Below are positions 35,514-46,519 of a stretch of 64,000 nt of DNA, in pieces (positions within the stretch are counted from its first letter, which is position 1; each line of letters begins with the position of its first letter). A program made the position numbers and the translations under genes. A model generated the notes under the pieces. The model saw only the letters and a list, made by a program, of their open reading frames with translations, was not told the origin of the DNA and did no database searches. The stretch is from Palaemon carinicauda (Eukaryota; Arthropoda; Malacostraca; Decapoda; Palaemonidae): positions 115,440,063 through 115,504,062 of the forward strand of contig NC_090746.1 in the NCBI RefSeq assembly GCF_036898095.1, written 5' to 3'.

Positions 35514-38018
35514 CAGTGATACCTCGGTAGTCGAACGACTCTATACTCGAACAATTCGGAGTTCGACCAAAATTTTCGAGAAATTTTTGCTGCGGTGCTC
35601 GACCAAAAATTCGGTACTCGACCAGCCGAACACGTGACGACCGCATGGGCTTTGTGATGATCGCGCCATCTCGGCCACTCTCGCTTGTTCGGGAAGCATC
35701 AGTTCTCTCGAGAGCGTCACTCAGACAACGCGCGATCAGCATTCGTTGTGATTTAGTGATTTTCAGTGCTTTTAATTGCTTTTTTAGCTTTCATAATGAG
35801 TCCCAAGAAAGTAATGAGTGTTAAGGGGAAGGAGAAGAGGAAAACAGTGCGAACAACGATCGAGTTGAAGAAGGAAATTATAGCGAAATATGAGAATGGT
35901 GTACGAGTGTCCGATTTAGCGGTAGAATACGGAATGGCGAAGTCGACCATTTCTACGTTTTTAAAGCATAAAGAAATGATTAAGAAGGCGAATGTTGCAA
36001 CGGGAGTTACGGCGGTAACTAAGCAAAGGCCACAAGTGATTGAGGAGATGGAAAAGTTGCTTTTAATATTTATTAAAGAAAAACAGTTGGCCGGGGAAAG
36101 TGTTAGTGAAGCGTTCATTTGTGAAAAAGCGTTGCATATCTATGAAGAATTAGTGAAGAAAAGTCCGAGTACCAGTGAAAGTGATTCATTTACATTTAAA
36201 GCGAGCAGGGGTTGGTTTGAAAAGTTTCGTAATAGAACAGGTATTCATCGTGTTACTAGGCATGGGGAGGCAGCTAGTTCGGATCAAATTGCAGCCGATA
36301 AATACGTGGGGGAATTCGATCGGTACATAAATGAACAAAATTTGATCGCACAACAAGTCTTTAATTGTGATGAGACTGGGTTATTTTGGAAGAAAATGCC
36401 AGCCAATACGTACATTACCAAGGACGAGACGAAGATGCCAGGTCACAAGCCAATGAAAGATAGGCTAACATTGTTGCTGTGTGCAAATGCAAGTGGCGAT
36501 TGCAAGATCAAACCCTTGTTAGTGTACCACTCGGACAACCCCCGGGTGTTCAAACGAAATAATATTTGTAAAAGTGCACTACCAGTTATGTGGCGCTCGA
36601 ACACTAAATCTTGGGTCACAAGACAATTCTTTACTGAGTGGATAAACGAAGTGTTTGCCCCCCAGGTTAAGGCTTACCTCATTGAAAAGAGCTTGCCAAT
36701 GAAATGTCTTCTGGTTATGGACAATGCTCCTGCACATCCTCCAGGTCTCGAGGATGACTTGAAAGAAGAATACAGCTTTATCAAAATCAAATTCTTGCCC
36801 CCCAATACTACTCCCATACTCCAGCCCATGGACCAACAGGTCATTTCAAACTTCAAAAAACTCTATACCAAGGCCCTTTTCAGAAAGTGTTTTGAAGTGA
36901 CCAGTGACACGAAGTTGACCCTAAAGGAATTCTGGAAGGAACACTTCAGCATCCTCAACTCTGTTAACATGATTGACCAAGCTTGGCGAGGTGTGACCTA
37001 TAGGACATTGAACTCTGCCTGGCGTAAGCTGTGGCCATCATGTGTCACAGAGAGGGAGTTTGAAGGTTTCCAACCAGAGGCGGGTCCAAGCACTGCTACC
37101 CCTGTAATTTCTGATGACACTGATGTCGTTGAGGAAATTGTTGTCATGGGCAGGAGTTTGGGGCTTGAGGTCGACAAGGATGATATTGATGAGCTTGTAG
37201 AAAGCCATTCTACCGAGTTGACTGTGGAGGAATTGTTGCACCTGCAACAACAACAGCAGCAGGATCTGATTGTGGAGCAGGAATCTTCAGAAGAGGATGA
37301 GGTAAGGGAGGATGTTCCAAGTTCTCTCATCAATGAAATTTGTTCCAAGTGGGCAGATGTGCAGGCTTTTGCTGAAAAATACCACCCAGAAATTGCAGTA
37401 GCAAACCGGGCAGTGCATATGTTTAATGATAGTGTCATGTATCATTTTCGAAGAATACTGCAGAGGAGGAAGAAACAATTAACAATAGACCAGTTTTTCA
37501 CAAAAGAAAAGAAAGCTGCTACATCAAAGCCTGTTTCTCCTCCAAAGAAGAGACAAAGAAGAGAAGAAACCCCTGAAATAGATCTGCCCACCCTTTCATT
37601 GGAGAGAGAAACAACTCCTGAAGGAGAACTACCCCGCCACATCATGGAAGGGGACTCTCCTTCCAAGCAGTAACCTCCCCCTTCCATCCTCTCCACATCC
37701 ATCCCTGTATGCCATCGAACCGCTGCTCAAAGGTATGTTCACTACAGTACAGAAAATGGTTTAAAATTGTTTTATTTTAGTACAGTAAATGGTTTAAAAT
37801 TGTTTTATAGGATTTTCTGACCAATTTCATACACATTTAGATAATTATTGTTGTTTAGGTACACGTTTTATTAATATTTTGGGCCTGTTCGAGTGCTTGG
37901 GAACGGAATAGAATATATACCATTATTTCTTATGGGGAAAAAAAATTCGGTACTCGAACAAATCGGAGGTCGAACACGGATCTCGAACGGATTATGGTCG
38001 AGTACCGAGGTATCACTG
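35514..38018 (+). mobile_element. Tigger/pogo-type DNA transposon, apparently complete
   Basis: The terminal inverted repeat CAGTGATACCTCGGTA is found at both ends with one mismatch just inside (GTCGA against CTCGA). TA dinucleotides at 35512-35513 and 38019-38020 are the expected target duplication of Tc1/mariner-class elements. Length is 2505 bp. Both subterminal regions are rich in TCGAAC/GTTCGA motifs that may bind the transposase. One uninterrupted transposase gene lies inside. Confidence 0.93.
35796..37673 (+). CDS. Tigger-like transposase
   Basis: 625 codons, in the size range of Tigger/Jerky-type proteins. The ATG at 35796 (MSPKKVMSVKGKEKRK) is chosen, since the frame upstream to 35766 only has a GTG. 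An N-terminal psq-type helix-turn-helix (about residues 20-60, with SDLAVEYGMAKSTISTFLK) is followed by a CENP-B-type DNA-binding region (about 65-160, with SRGWFEKFRNR). The DDE superfamily catalytic core has Asp192 in NCDETGL, Asp309 in VMDNAPAH and Asp346 in QPMDQQV, a DD36D arrangement. The C-terminal 200 residues are acidic and Gln-rich, then basic near KPVSPPKKRQRR, a likely nuclear localisation signal. No stop or frameshift is present, so it could be recently active. Confidence 0.93.
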   Translation: MSPKKVMSVKGKEKRKTVRTTIELKKEIIAKYENGVRVSDLAVEYGMAKSTISTFLKHKEMIKKANVATGVTAVTKQRPQVIEEMEKLLLIFIKEKQLAGESVSEAFICEKALHIYEELVKKSPSTSESDSFTFKASRGWFEKFRNRTGIHRVTRHGEAASSDQIAADKYVGEFDRYINEQNLIAQQVFNCDETGLFWKKMPANTYITKDETKMPGHKPMKDRLTLLLCANASGDCKIKPLLVYHSDNPRVFKRNNICKSALPVMWRSNTKSWVTRQFFTEWINEVFAPQVKAYLIEKSLPMKCLLVMDNAPAHPPGLEDDLKEEYSFIKIKFLPPNTTPILQPMDQQVISNFKKLYTKALFRKCFEVTSDTKLTLKEFWKEHFSILNSVNMIDQAWRGVTYRTLNSAWRKLWPSCVTEREFEGFQPEAGPSTATPVISDDTDVVEEIVVMGRSLGLEVDKDDIDELVESHSTELTVEELLHLQQQQQQDLIVEQESSEEDEVREDVPSSLINEICSKWADVQAFAEKYHPEIAVANRAVHMFNDSVMYHFRRILQRRKKQLTIDQFFTKEKKAATSKPVSPPKKRQRREETPEIDLPTLSLERETTPEGELPRHIMEGDSPSKQ

Positions 38019-38793
38019 TACAGTAGTTTGCTTTGTCCTCAGAGTCCTCAGTAACCATTAACCATAAAATCTAAATGTGAAGTCCCTCTGTCTCCCTTTT
38101 CTTCTCCTAGCCTATCTACTATCAATGTAGTCTCTAGTTGAAGGAATAGGAAGTAGGTTCCTGTTACTCTCCCTAGGGGTGACATGAGGCACAGAACACA
38201 CAGAGGTTCTCTTTTACTACAGTACAGCTTAATTAGGTAACACTCGTAAGTGTTCTCTATTTTCGGCAAGTTGACTCACGATGTTTAAAATCATAAAAAG
38301 AAAAGCCAGTTAAACTGGGAGAATATTCAAGAGGTGTGTCTTCAGTTAGGAACAATCCAAAAAAACCTGAATTTTTTTTATTGGTTTTTGCCTGGAAACT
38401 TCTTGCTTTCATTCACCTCTCGATAAATGGCTAGTGCGTGGCAATGCAGCGGTCCCTTGAAAAGGATGGGTAATTACGGCAAGATCTCTCTCTCTTTTTT
38501 TTTTAAATTATTATTATTATTATTATTACTATTCTGATGTCATGAAGTTAGCATTGCAATTAATAGCATTTTCTTTCCAAAGGTAAGATTCATGAAAATA
38601 GAAAAGAATTCGAAAATACATTATATTCTACTTTCTCCAACTATTATCAAATAAGCTAACCTTCAACAATCATCTAAGTAGCAGAAAATAATTGGAAAAG
38701 AAAGACATTACTCCAATAAACTACACAATTCTACTCAAAGTACATTGGAACTAGAATGAAAAAAATATTTACTCAAAACTAAGTGACACTTAC
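38019..38793. other. Intergenic or intronic, nothing recognised
   Basis: Short TTA repeats near 38505-38530 and AT-rich sequence only. If the MMD-like gene continues to the left, this is intron. Confidence 0.45.
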
Positions 38794-38923
38794 CATATCC
38801 ATAACTGCAAGAGATGGAAGAATGCCAATAATGAGGTAGAAAATAGTTTCTAACATCTTGAACCTTTCATGGAAGAGTTGTTGATACATAATGCCAAGAA
38901 CTGCCAACACCCAGATACCCCAC
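38794..38923 (-). CDS. MMD: MMD-like PAQR receptor, exon with TM4-TM5
   Basis: The acceptor CGACCGTAG ends at 38924 and the donor GTAAGT is at 38793-38788. The exon is 130 bases. Its first base completes an Arg codon split with the 54465-54587 exon. It encodes WGIWVLAVLGIMYQQLFHER and then FKMLETIFYLIIGILPSLAV, two hydrophobic helices with a YQQLFHERFK loop typical of PAQR proteins. It leaves in phase 0 after Met-Asp-Met. The two C-terminal helices, with the conserved His-x3-His pair of the superfamily, would be in exons further left, which I did not find. Confidence 0.85.
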
Positions 38924-38999
38924 CTACGGTCGTGATAGAGAAACCATACTGAATAAAGGTCTTAGGTCATCAATAATTTATCCTAAAACTATTTGCCAA

Positions 39000-39017
39000 A
39001 AAAAAAAAAAAAAAAAT
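39000..39017. repeat. Poly-A tract
   Basis: Run of A near the exon-proximal end of the long intron. Confidence 0.8.
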
Positions 39018-39451
39018 ACTCAAAATACTATATTTGTGACGCAGTTCCGGTAGGTCCTGCTGCTTCCTCCGGTGCCTTAGATGACCGCGGAGGTAGCAGC
39101 AGTAGGGGATTCAGCATTATGAAGCTTCATCTGTGGTGGATAATGTGAGAGGTTGGGCTGTGGCACCCTAGCAGTACCAGCTGAACTCGGCTGAGTCCCT
39201 GGTTAGGCTGGAGGAACGTAGAGAGTAGGGGTCCCCTTTTTTGTTCTGTTTCATTGTTGATGTCGGCTAACCCCCAAAATTGGGGGAAGTGCCTTTGGTA
39301 TATGTATGTATGTACTATATTGTACATACCTTCTCTAGATATGATGAGATAGGATCCAGTTTTTTAAAGTTCCAAGCTTTGAAAATTACTCCCTACAGTA
39401 ACACTGTACTTTTTAAACCATCCTTTGTTCAAGTGGAGATTTTATGTCTTC

Positions 39452-39718
39452 CATATCGTCACCCTCATAAACTAACTGCCTAAGTAATTTTCTCCACTTG
39501 TTGGGAAATAAAAAAAACCTTCTCATTTCCTAATTCTTTATATCATTGTATTGGGCTTCAATTAACAAATTCTAATTCACAAATTCCTCTGCTAAGAATT
39601 TGTGAATTGAAATTCAAGACAATGATATAAAGAATTAAGAAATGAGAAGGTTTTTTTTTGAGTTCCCAACAAGTGGAGAAAATGACTTAGGCAATGAGTT
39701 TATGAGGGTGACGATATG
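39452..39718. repeat. Long inverted repeat (fold-back)
   Basis: ATATCGTCACCCTCATAAAC at the left is matched by GTTTATGAGGGTGACGATAT on the right. The arms continue through CTCCACTTGTTGGGAA, an A-run and CCTTCTCATTTCCTAATTCT for about 115 bases, with a few mismatches. The centre holds a smaller hairpin (AATTCACAAATTC against GAATTTGTGAATT). As transcribed intron it would form a long RNA stem. Confidence 0.88.
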
Positions 39719-40188
39719 ATAGATGGATGGATGAATACAACTTATTCAAGCAATTATCTTTGCTTCCACAAATGACAACAATACTCCACTTCAATAGATG
39801 ATGAAACTTGAATAAGCTTTTATCACTATTCAAGTGGACAGGAATACCCACTACAGCTGCCTTTTGACCATAATCTATCCCAAACATCTTAAATCTACAA
39901 TAATGATGCTAATTTGCATAGAAAAATTAAATTTTTTAAAAGAAATTTGTATCTTTCCCAGCTATACAAACCTAATTCCTATAATAGAAGAAATGTTTTT
40001 AGCGGATTTGAAACAGCTGTTGAAATTGTTAACCAAGTAATCAACGATAGTTGATGAGAACAAGTAAGTAGACCCACCCCTCCACCTGTCAAAGATTCTT
40101 TACTTTTGACCTTCGGCGAAACTGGGAGGGATAGCCGGGATGAGAAATTTAACCTTGAAGGAATCAGCTTTGTATAGTTACGAAAAAT

Positions 40189-40483
40189 GATATTTTAAAT
40201 ATAAAATAAATTTTTGAATATACTTACCCGGTGAATATATATATAGCTGCAACTCTGTTGCTCGACAGACAAAAAACTGTAAAAAACTCGCCAGCGATCG
40301 CTATACAGGTTGCGGGTGTGCCCATCAGCGCCAACTTTCGGCCAGATACCATACTCAATGTAAACAAAGACTCAATTTCTTCTCATCCCACTGCGTCTCT
40401 ATTGGGGAGGAAGGGAGGGTCGTTTAGTTTATATATTCACCGGGTAAGTATATTCAAAAATTTATTTTATAATTAAAATATCA
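40189..40483. repeat. DIRS copy 3 left block (terminal repeat plus internal complementary region)
   Basis: Bounded by arms TGATATTTTAAATATAAAAT and the near-complement ending at 40483. The middle part is complementary to 46520-46672. The conserved purine run is at 40404-40421. Confidence 0.85.
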
Positions 40484-40924
40484 TTTTTAAATATTTAACT
40501 TAGCCGGTGAATATATATAGCTGATTCACACCCAGGGTGGTGGGTAGAGACCAGTTAAATATGTTTACATCTGATAAGCTAAGAGTTTTTATTTCATTTT
40601 AGAAGTTATCAATATAACAAAAACAAAATAAATAGGTACCTGGTAAGGAAGTCGACTTAGACGATTACTCTGCCTTATAAGTACGTCTTCCTTACGGAGC
40701 CTCGCGATCCTCTTAGGATGCTGACAGACCCCTAGGAGCTGAAGTATCAAGGGCTGCAACCCATACAACAGGACCTCATCAAACCCCTAATCTGGGCGCT
40801 CTCAAGAAATGACTTTGACCACCCGCCAAATTAACCAGGATGCGAAAGGCTTCTTAGCCTTCCGGACAACCCATAAAAAACAATATTAAAAACATTTCAA
40901 GAGACAGATTAAAAGGATATGGAA

Positions 40925-42118
40925 TTAGGGAATTGTAGTGGTTGAGCCCTCACCCACTACTGCACTCGCTGCTACGAATGGTCCCAGTGTGTAGCAGTTC
41001 TCGTAAAGAGACTGGACATCTTTCAAGTAAAATGACGCGAACACTGACTTGCTTCTCCAATAGGTTGCGTCCATTATACTTTGCAGAGATCTATTTTGCT
41101 TAAAGGCCACGGAAGTTGCTACAGCTCTAACTTCGTGCGTCTTCACTTTAAGCAAAGCTCGGTCTTCCTCACTCAAGTGTGAATGAGCTTCTCGTATTAA
41201 CAATCTGATAAAGTATGACAAAGCATTCTTTGACATAGGCAAGGATGGTTTCTTAACTGAACACCATAAAGCTTCAGACTGGCCTCGTAAAGGTTTAGTA
41301 CGATTTAAATAGAACTTAAGAGCTCTAACAGGGCATAAGACTCTTTCTAGTTCATTGCCTACGATCTCCGATAAGCTGGGAATATCGAAAGATTTAGGCC
41401 AAGGCCGAGAAGGTAGTTCATTTTTGGCTAGAAAACCAAGTTGCAGCGAACAAGTAGCTTTTTCCGACGAAAATCCGATGTTCTTGCTGAAGGCATGAAT
41501 CTCACTGACTCTTTTAGCCGAGGCTAAGCATACCAGGAAAAGAGTTTTAAGAGTGAGATCTTTCAGGGAGGCTGACTGTAACGGCTCAAACCTGTCTGAC
41601 ATGAGGAATCTTAGTACCACGTCTAAATTCCACTCAGGTGTAGCCAAACGACGCTCCTTAGTGGTCTCAAAAGACTTAAGGAGGTCTTGCAGATCTTTAT
41701 TGTTGGAAAGATCTAAGCCTCTATGCCGGAAGACAGATGCCAACATGCTTCTGTAGCCCTTGATAGTGGGAGCTGAAAGGGATCGTCCTTTTCTCAGGTA
41801 TAAGAGAAAATCAGCTATTTGGGCTACAGAGGTACTGGTCGAGGATACAGAAACTGACTTGCACCAGTCTCGGAAGACTTCCCACTTCGATTGGTAGACT
41901 CTAATGGTAGACGCTCTCCTTGCTCTAGCAATCGCACTGGCTGCCTCCTTCGAAAAGCCTCTAGCTCTCGAGAGTCTTTCGATAGTCTGAAGGCAGTCAG
42001 ACGAAGAGCGTGGAGGCTTTGGTGTACCTTCTTTACGTGTGGCTGACGTAGAAGGTCTACTCTTAGAGGAAGACTTCTGGGAACGTCTACTAACCATCGA
42101 AGTACCTCTGTGAACCAT
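40925..42118 (-). CDS. DIRS copy 3 tyrosine recombinase, intact
   Basis: 397 codons from the ATG at 42118. Catalytic residues visible: Arg203 (AKRVSEIHAF), His328 and Arg331 (THEVRAVATS), Trp354 (YWRSKSVF) in the usual His/Trp place, and Tyr364 (FASFYLKDV). The enzyme would integrate the circular DNA of the element without a target duplication. The first ~90 codons overlap the 3' end of the RNase H frame in the -1 frame. The recombinase frame actually stays open upstream to 43627, so translation could begin earlier or come from frameshifting. It is the best candidate in the window for an active recombinase. Confidence 0.88.
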   Translation of the reverse strand: MVHRGTSMVSRRSQKSSSKSRPSTSATRKEGTPKPPRSSSDCLQTIERLSRARGFSKEAASAIARARRASTIRVYQSKWEVFRDWCKSVSVSSTSTSVAQIADFLLYLRKGRSLSAPTIKGYRSMLASVFRHRGLDLSNNKDLQDLLKSFETTKERRLATPEWNLDVVLRFLMSDRFEPLQSASLKDLTLKTLFLVCLASAKRVSEIHAFSKNIGFSSEKATCSLQLGFLAKNELPSRPWPKSFDIPSLSEIVGNELERVLCPVRALKFYLNRTKPLRGQSEALWCSVKKPSLPMSKNALSYFIRLLIREAHSHLSEEDRALLKVKTHEVRAVATSVAFKQNRSLQSIMDATYWRSKSVFASFYLKDVQSLYENCYTLGPFVAASAVVGEGSTTTIP

Positions 42119-43971
42119 TCTCTTGCGGGCCAGAGGGGAGCAACTAACGTCAACCTTGTCCCTTCGTGAGAGGCGAACTTCTGCAGTACCTTGTTGACAA
42201 TCTTGAACGGTGGAAATGCGTTGAGATCCAGATGTGACCAATCTAGGAGGAAGGCATCTATATGTATTGCTGCTGGGTCCGGGACTGGGGAGCAATATAT
42301 TGGAAGCCTCTTGGTCAGCGAGGTTGCAAAGAGATCTATGGTTGGTTGACCCCAAGTGGCCCAAAGTCTCTTGCACACATCCTTGTGGAGGGTCCATTCG
42401 GTTGGAATTACTTGCCCTTTCCGACTGAGACAATCTGCTATGACGTTCAAGTCGCCTTGGATGAACCTCGTTACTAGGGAGATGTCTTGACCTTTTGACC
42501 AGATGAGCAGGTCCCTTGCGATCTCGTACAACGTCAGTGAGTGGGTACCTCCTTGTTTGGAGATGTACGCCAAGGCCGTGGTGTTGTCCGAGTTTACTTC
42601 CACCACTTTGCCTCGAAGGAGATACTCGAAGCTTTTCAAGGCCAGATGAACTGCCAACAGCTCCTCGCAGTTGATATGCATGCTCCTCTGACTCGAGTTC
42701 CACAGACCTGAGCATTCCCGACCGTCCAGCGTCGCGCCCCAGCCCAAGTCCGATGCGTCCGAGAAGAGAACGTGGTTGGGAGTCTGAACAGCCAGGGGAA
42801 GACCCTCTCTTAGGTTGATATTGTCCTTCCACCAAGTCAGACAAGACTTTATCTTTCCGGAAATCGGGATCGAGACCGCCTCTAGCGTCTTGTCCTTTTT
42901 CCAGTGAAAAGCCAGATGGAATTGAAGAGGACGGAGGTGTAGTCTTCCTAGTGATACAAATTGTTCCAGGGATGATAGCGTCCCTATCAGACTCATCCAC
43001 AGCCTGACTGAGCAGCGTTCCTTCTTCAGCATCTTCTGGATGGATAGCAGGGCTTGATCTATTCTGGGGGCCGACGGAAAAGCCCGAAAAGCTAGACTGT
43101 GAATCTCCATCCCTAAATACAGAATAGTTTGGGATGGGACCAGCTGCGACTTTTCCAAATTGACTAGGAGTCCCAATTCCTTGGTCAGATCTAGAGTCCA
43201 CTTGAGATCCTTCAGACAGCGACGACTGGAAGAGGCTCTGAGAAGCCAGTCGTCCAAATAAAGGGAGGCTCGGATGTCCGATAAGTGGAGGAATTTGGCC
43301 ACATTCCTCATCAGCCTCGTAAATACGAGTGGAGCTGTGCTTAGGCCAAAGCACAGGGCCCGAAACTGGTAAACCACATCTTCGAAGACGAATCTCAGAA
43401 AAGGTTGGGAGACTGAGTGAATGGGGATGTGGGAGTAGGCGTCCCTTAGGTCTAGCGAGACCATCCAGTCTTCCTTTCTGACCGCTGCTAAGACTGACTT
43501 TGTGGTCTCCATGGAGAACTTCGTCTTTGTGACAAAGACATTCAGAGCACTGACGTCTAGCACCGGTCTCCAACCTCCTGTCTTCTTTGAAACTAGGAAG
43601 AGACGGTTGTAAAATCCCGGTGATCAAAGGTCCGAGACTTTGACCACCGCTCCCTTCTCTAGTAAAAGAGACACTTCCAGTTTCAGGGCTTGTCTCTTTT
43701 CTTCCTCTCTGTACCTGGGAGAGAGATCGATGGGGGACGTCGCTAGAGGGGGTTTGCGTACAAAAGGGATTTTGTACCCCTCTCTGAGTAACTTCACAGA
43801 TTGTTGATCTGCGCCTCTCTTCTCCCAGGCTTGCCAGAAGTTCTTGAGTCTGGCTCCTACTGCTGTCTGAAGTTGCGGGCAGTCAGACTCTGCCCTTAGA
43901 GGACTTGGGTCCTTTCCTCTTCCCTCGCTTCCCTTCGGCACGAGCACCTCCTCTGCTGGAGGCTCTGCCAC
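41824..43971 (-). pseudogene. DIRS copy 3 RT / RNase H / methyltransferase-like ORF, one stop
   Basis: One frame of 715 codons with a single TGA at 43624-43626. RT: GGWRPVLDVSALN, SLDLRDAYSHIPIH, CFGLSTAPLVF, SLYLDDWLL. RNase H: FSDASDLGWGATLDG, EELLAVHLAL, NSDNTTALAY, ADCLSRKG. Then the post-RNase H region with TIDLFATSLTKR, AFPPFKIV and LVAPLWPAREWF. There is no ATG near the N-terminus (43971 is GTG), and the frame is +1 relative to gag over an overlap at about 44005-43883. That suggests expression by frameshift or re-initiation. In copy 2 the site of the stop is read through with a CAA codon. Confidence 0.87.
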
Positions 43972-46316
43972 GAAAGGGCGGAATAAAGCGAGACGCTGGA
44001 GTGTCTATCCTCGGTCTAGTAGACAATGTAGGCAAAGGGGGAGCTTTGCGAGCCGAGGACGCAACTAGATCGTGAGTGTCCTTCTGAACTAAAGATAAGG
44101 CAATTTCCTTAACCAAGACTTCAGGAAACAGGCACTTGGAAAGGGGAGCAAAGAGTAGCTCAGATCTCTGGCATGGCGTTACTCCAGCAGACAGGAAAGA
44201 ACAGAGAGACTCCCGCTTCTTGAGGACTCCGGACGTGAATGAGGCGGCTAGCTCGTTGGACCCATCACGGACGGCCTTGTCCATGCAGGACATAATGAGC
44301 AAGGAAACATCCTTATCTGCAGAAGAGATTTTCCTGCTCAGGGCTCCTAAGCACCAGTCTAAGAAGTTAAAGACTTCGAAAGCCCTAAATATCCCTTTAA
44401 GAAGGTGGTCCAGGTCCGATGGTGACCAACAAATCTTCGAGCGTCTCATGGCAAGGCGGCGGGGAGAGTCTACAAGACTTGAGAAGTCGCCCTGGGCAGA
44501 GGCAGGAACTCCCAAGCCGAGAACTTCTCCCGTGGCATACCAGACGCTCGATCTAGAAGAGAGTTTAGATGGGGGAAAGGCAAATGCTGTCTTCCCTAAA
44601 CTCTTCTTAGACTCTAACCAGTCTCCCAACAGCCGCAAAGCTCTCTTGGATGAGCGCGACAGAACGAGTTTAGTAAAGGCAGGTGCGGTAGCAGGCACGC
44701 CTAATACAAACTCTGACGGCGGCGAACGAGGAGCCACAGAAACAAAGTGGTCAGGAAACAACTCCTTGAATACAGCCATGACTTTTCTAAAGTCCAATGA
44801 TGGTTGAGTTGCCTTAGGTTCGTCCAGTTCTGAAGGTTGATCGTCTTGTGGTTCAGCAACGTCCTCATCTGATAGTTCCTCATCCGAAAACTGATGAGGA
44901 AACGGCAACGGAGTGGGCAACGGAGTGGGCAACGTCTGGCTCGCTGAGTCCGGTCGCACTGGTGCATGCGTGACGGAGCCGGACGCAACGTCATGGAACT
45001 GTCAACAACCATGGGTGCGCGAGGACGCACAGCGTCCACCCGAGACTGTCTAGACCGTCTGGGTTGTGCAGTCAACACCATACCGGGTTGCGGAGGTTGA
45101 TGCACCGCGTCAAAACAAGTCACCTCTGATGGTTGCTGAACGTCCTGAACGTCAACAACCACCTCCGTGCGTCGCCTAACGTCAACGTGCGGCTGGCAAC
45201 CCACACTGGGTCGCATCGGTAGAGGAACCACCTCAACTGGTAAACGCGAGAGAAGTAACCTCAGCGTCAACAGGACGCACAACAGACCGCTTGGATGGTT
45301 GTTGGCCAGAAGGTTCAGCAGCAACCTTCTCCGCATTAAAGTCCTCCAACAAGGACGCAAGCTTGGACTGCATGTCTTGCAGCAAAGCCCATTTAGGGTC
45401 TACGGGAGCAGGTGCAGCAACAGACGGGGTTAGCGACTGAGGCGGGTACCGCTTTGCCTCTCTTAGGCGGTGAGCAGTCATCAGATGACGGCAACGAGTC
45501 CGAACTGACCCAGTGGCTACAACCGGGACGTTGGACTTGTCCTGAAGGGACCGACTTACGTTTTAAAGGTCGTGAGACCTTGGTCCAAAGTTTCTTACGA
45601 GAAACACCTTCGGACGACGAGGTAAAAACGGGCTCTCTCGTCTTACGTAGGTAGGGGCGATCTTGGGGAGATACGCCTGATACCATGGAGGGAACGTCTG
45701 TTCGCTGATCAAGGCCTCTCGAACCCATGCGTCGTACGACATTGCTTCTCCCCTGGGCTTGGGAGCTTGCAAGAGGTCCCGGACTAGGAGGACGACAGGC
45801 ACGAACAGACGAACCCTCAAGCGCAACACTGTTCACAACACTTTGAGAAACACTAGGCACTTTATCACTTCCCGCGGCACTTTGGCACTTTAGTTCCTTA
45901 ACATCCGCCATGAGTTGATTGCGGTCACTTGCAAGGGACTCAACTCTCTCCCCCAAGGCATGGATAGCACGCATCATGTCAGCCATCGATGGTTCCTGAG
46001 TGCTAGGAGGGGGGTTAGGAACAACCACTACAGGGGAAGGAATAGGTTGAGGGGCATGAGGAGAGGAAAAATCTACCGACCTAGAAGAACTTCTCCTTAC
46101 CCTATCTCTCTCTAGTCTGCGTGTGTACTTCTCAAATTCGATAAAATTGAATTCCGAAAGGCCCACGCATTCCTCACACCGATCTTCCAATTGACAGGTT
46201 TTACCCCGACAATTGGAACAAACAGTGTGAGGGTCGAGAGAAGCCTTTGGAAGACGCCTAGAACAGTCCCTAGCATTGCATTTTCTAAACTTGGGAACTT
46301 GTGAAAGGTCAGCCAT
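43883..46316 (-). pseudogene. DIRS copy 3 gag, three frameshifts
   Basis: Starts at the ATG at 46316 (MADLSQVPKFRKCNARDC), the same place as copy 2. The cysteine-rich N-terminus is intact. Relative to copy 2 there is a +1 insertion near 45445 (GGCGGG for GGCGG), a +1 near 45242 and a 19-base deletion near 45001. The conserved C-terminal part (44959-43883) is open, with FPPSKLSSRSSVWYATGE and FNFLDWCLGALSRK, and ends with an Arg/Gly/Lys-rich tail at 43883. Confidence 0.82.
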
Positions 46317-46519
46317 TTTGAATTGGTCAAGGGAAAATTCCAAAAAACGATCTAAGTCATCAACAATGAATCCGATACAAAAAAGAGTTCAAGGATTTAT
46401 TTGAAGAAAAACCCTGCACAGCGAAAGCTCAAAACCAAATTAAAGTACTTCACCAAATATGATGAGAAAAACTCCAGGTTTCAACAGCGAGTAAAGTACG
46501 TCTTGTCGACACGCCGACA

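Noticed and set aside
35766..35795. Ten extra N-terminal codons of the Tigger transposase
   Set aside because: The frame there begins with GTG, while the first ATG with good family fit is at 35796.
38048..38269. Possible next exon of the MMD-like gene
   Set aside because: The minus-strand frame has no hydrophobic helix or the His-containing motif expected for TM6-TM7.
42119..43627. N-terminal ~500 codons of the 900-codon frame in copy 3 as a separate gene
   Set aside because: It lies over the RT/RNase H frame in another phase. It is kept only as a finding about overlap, not as a gene.
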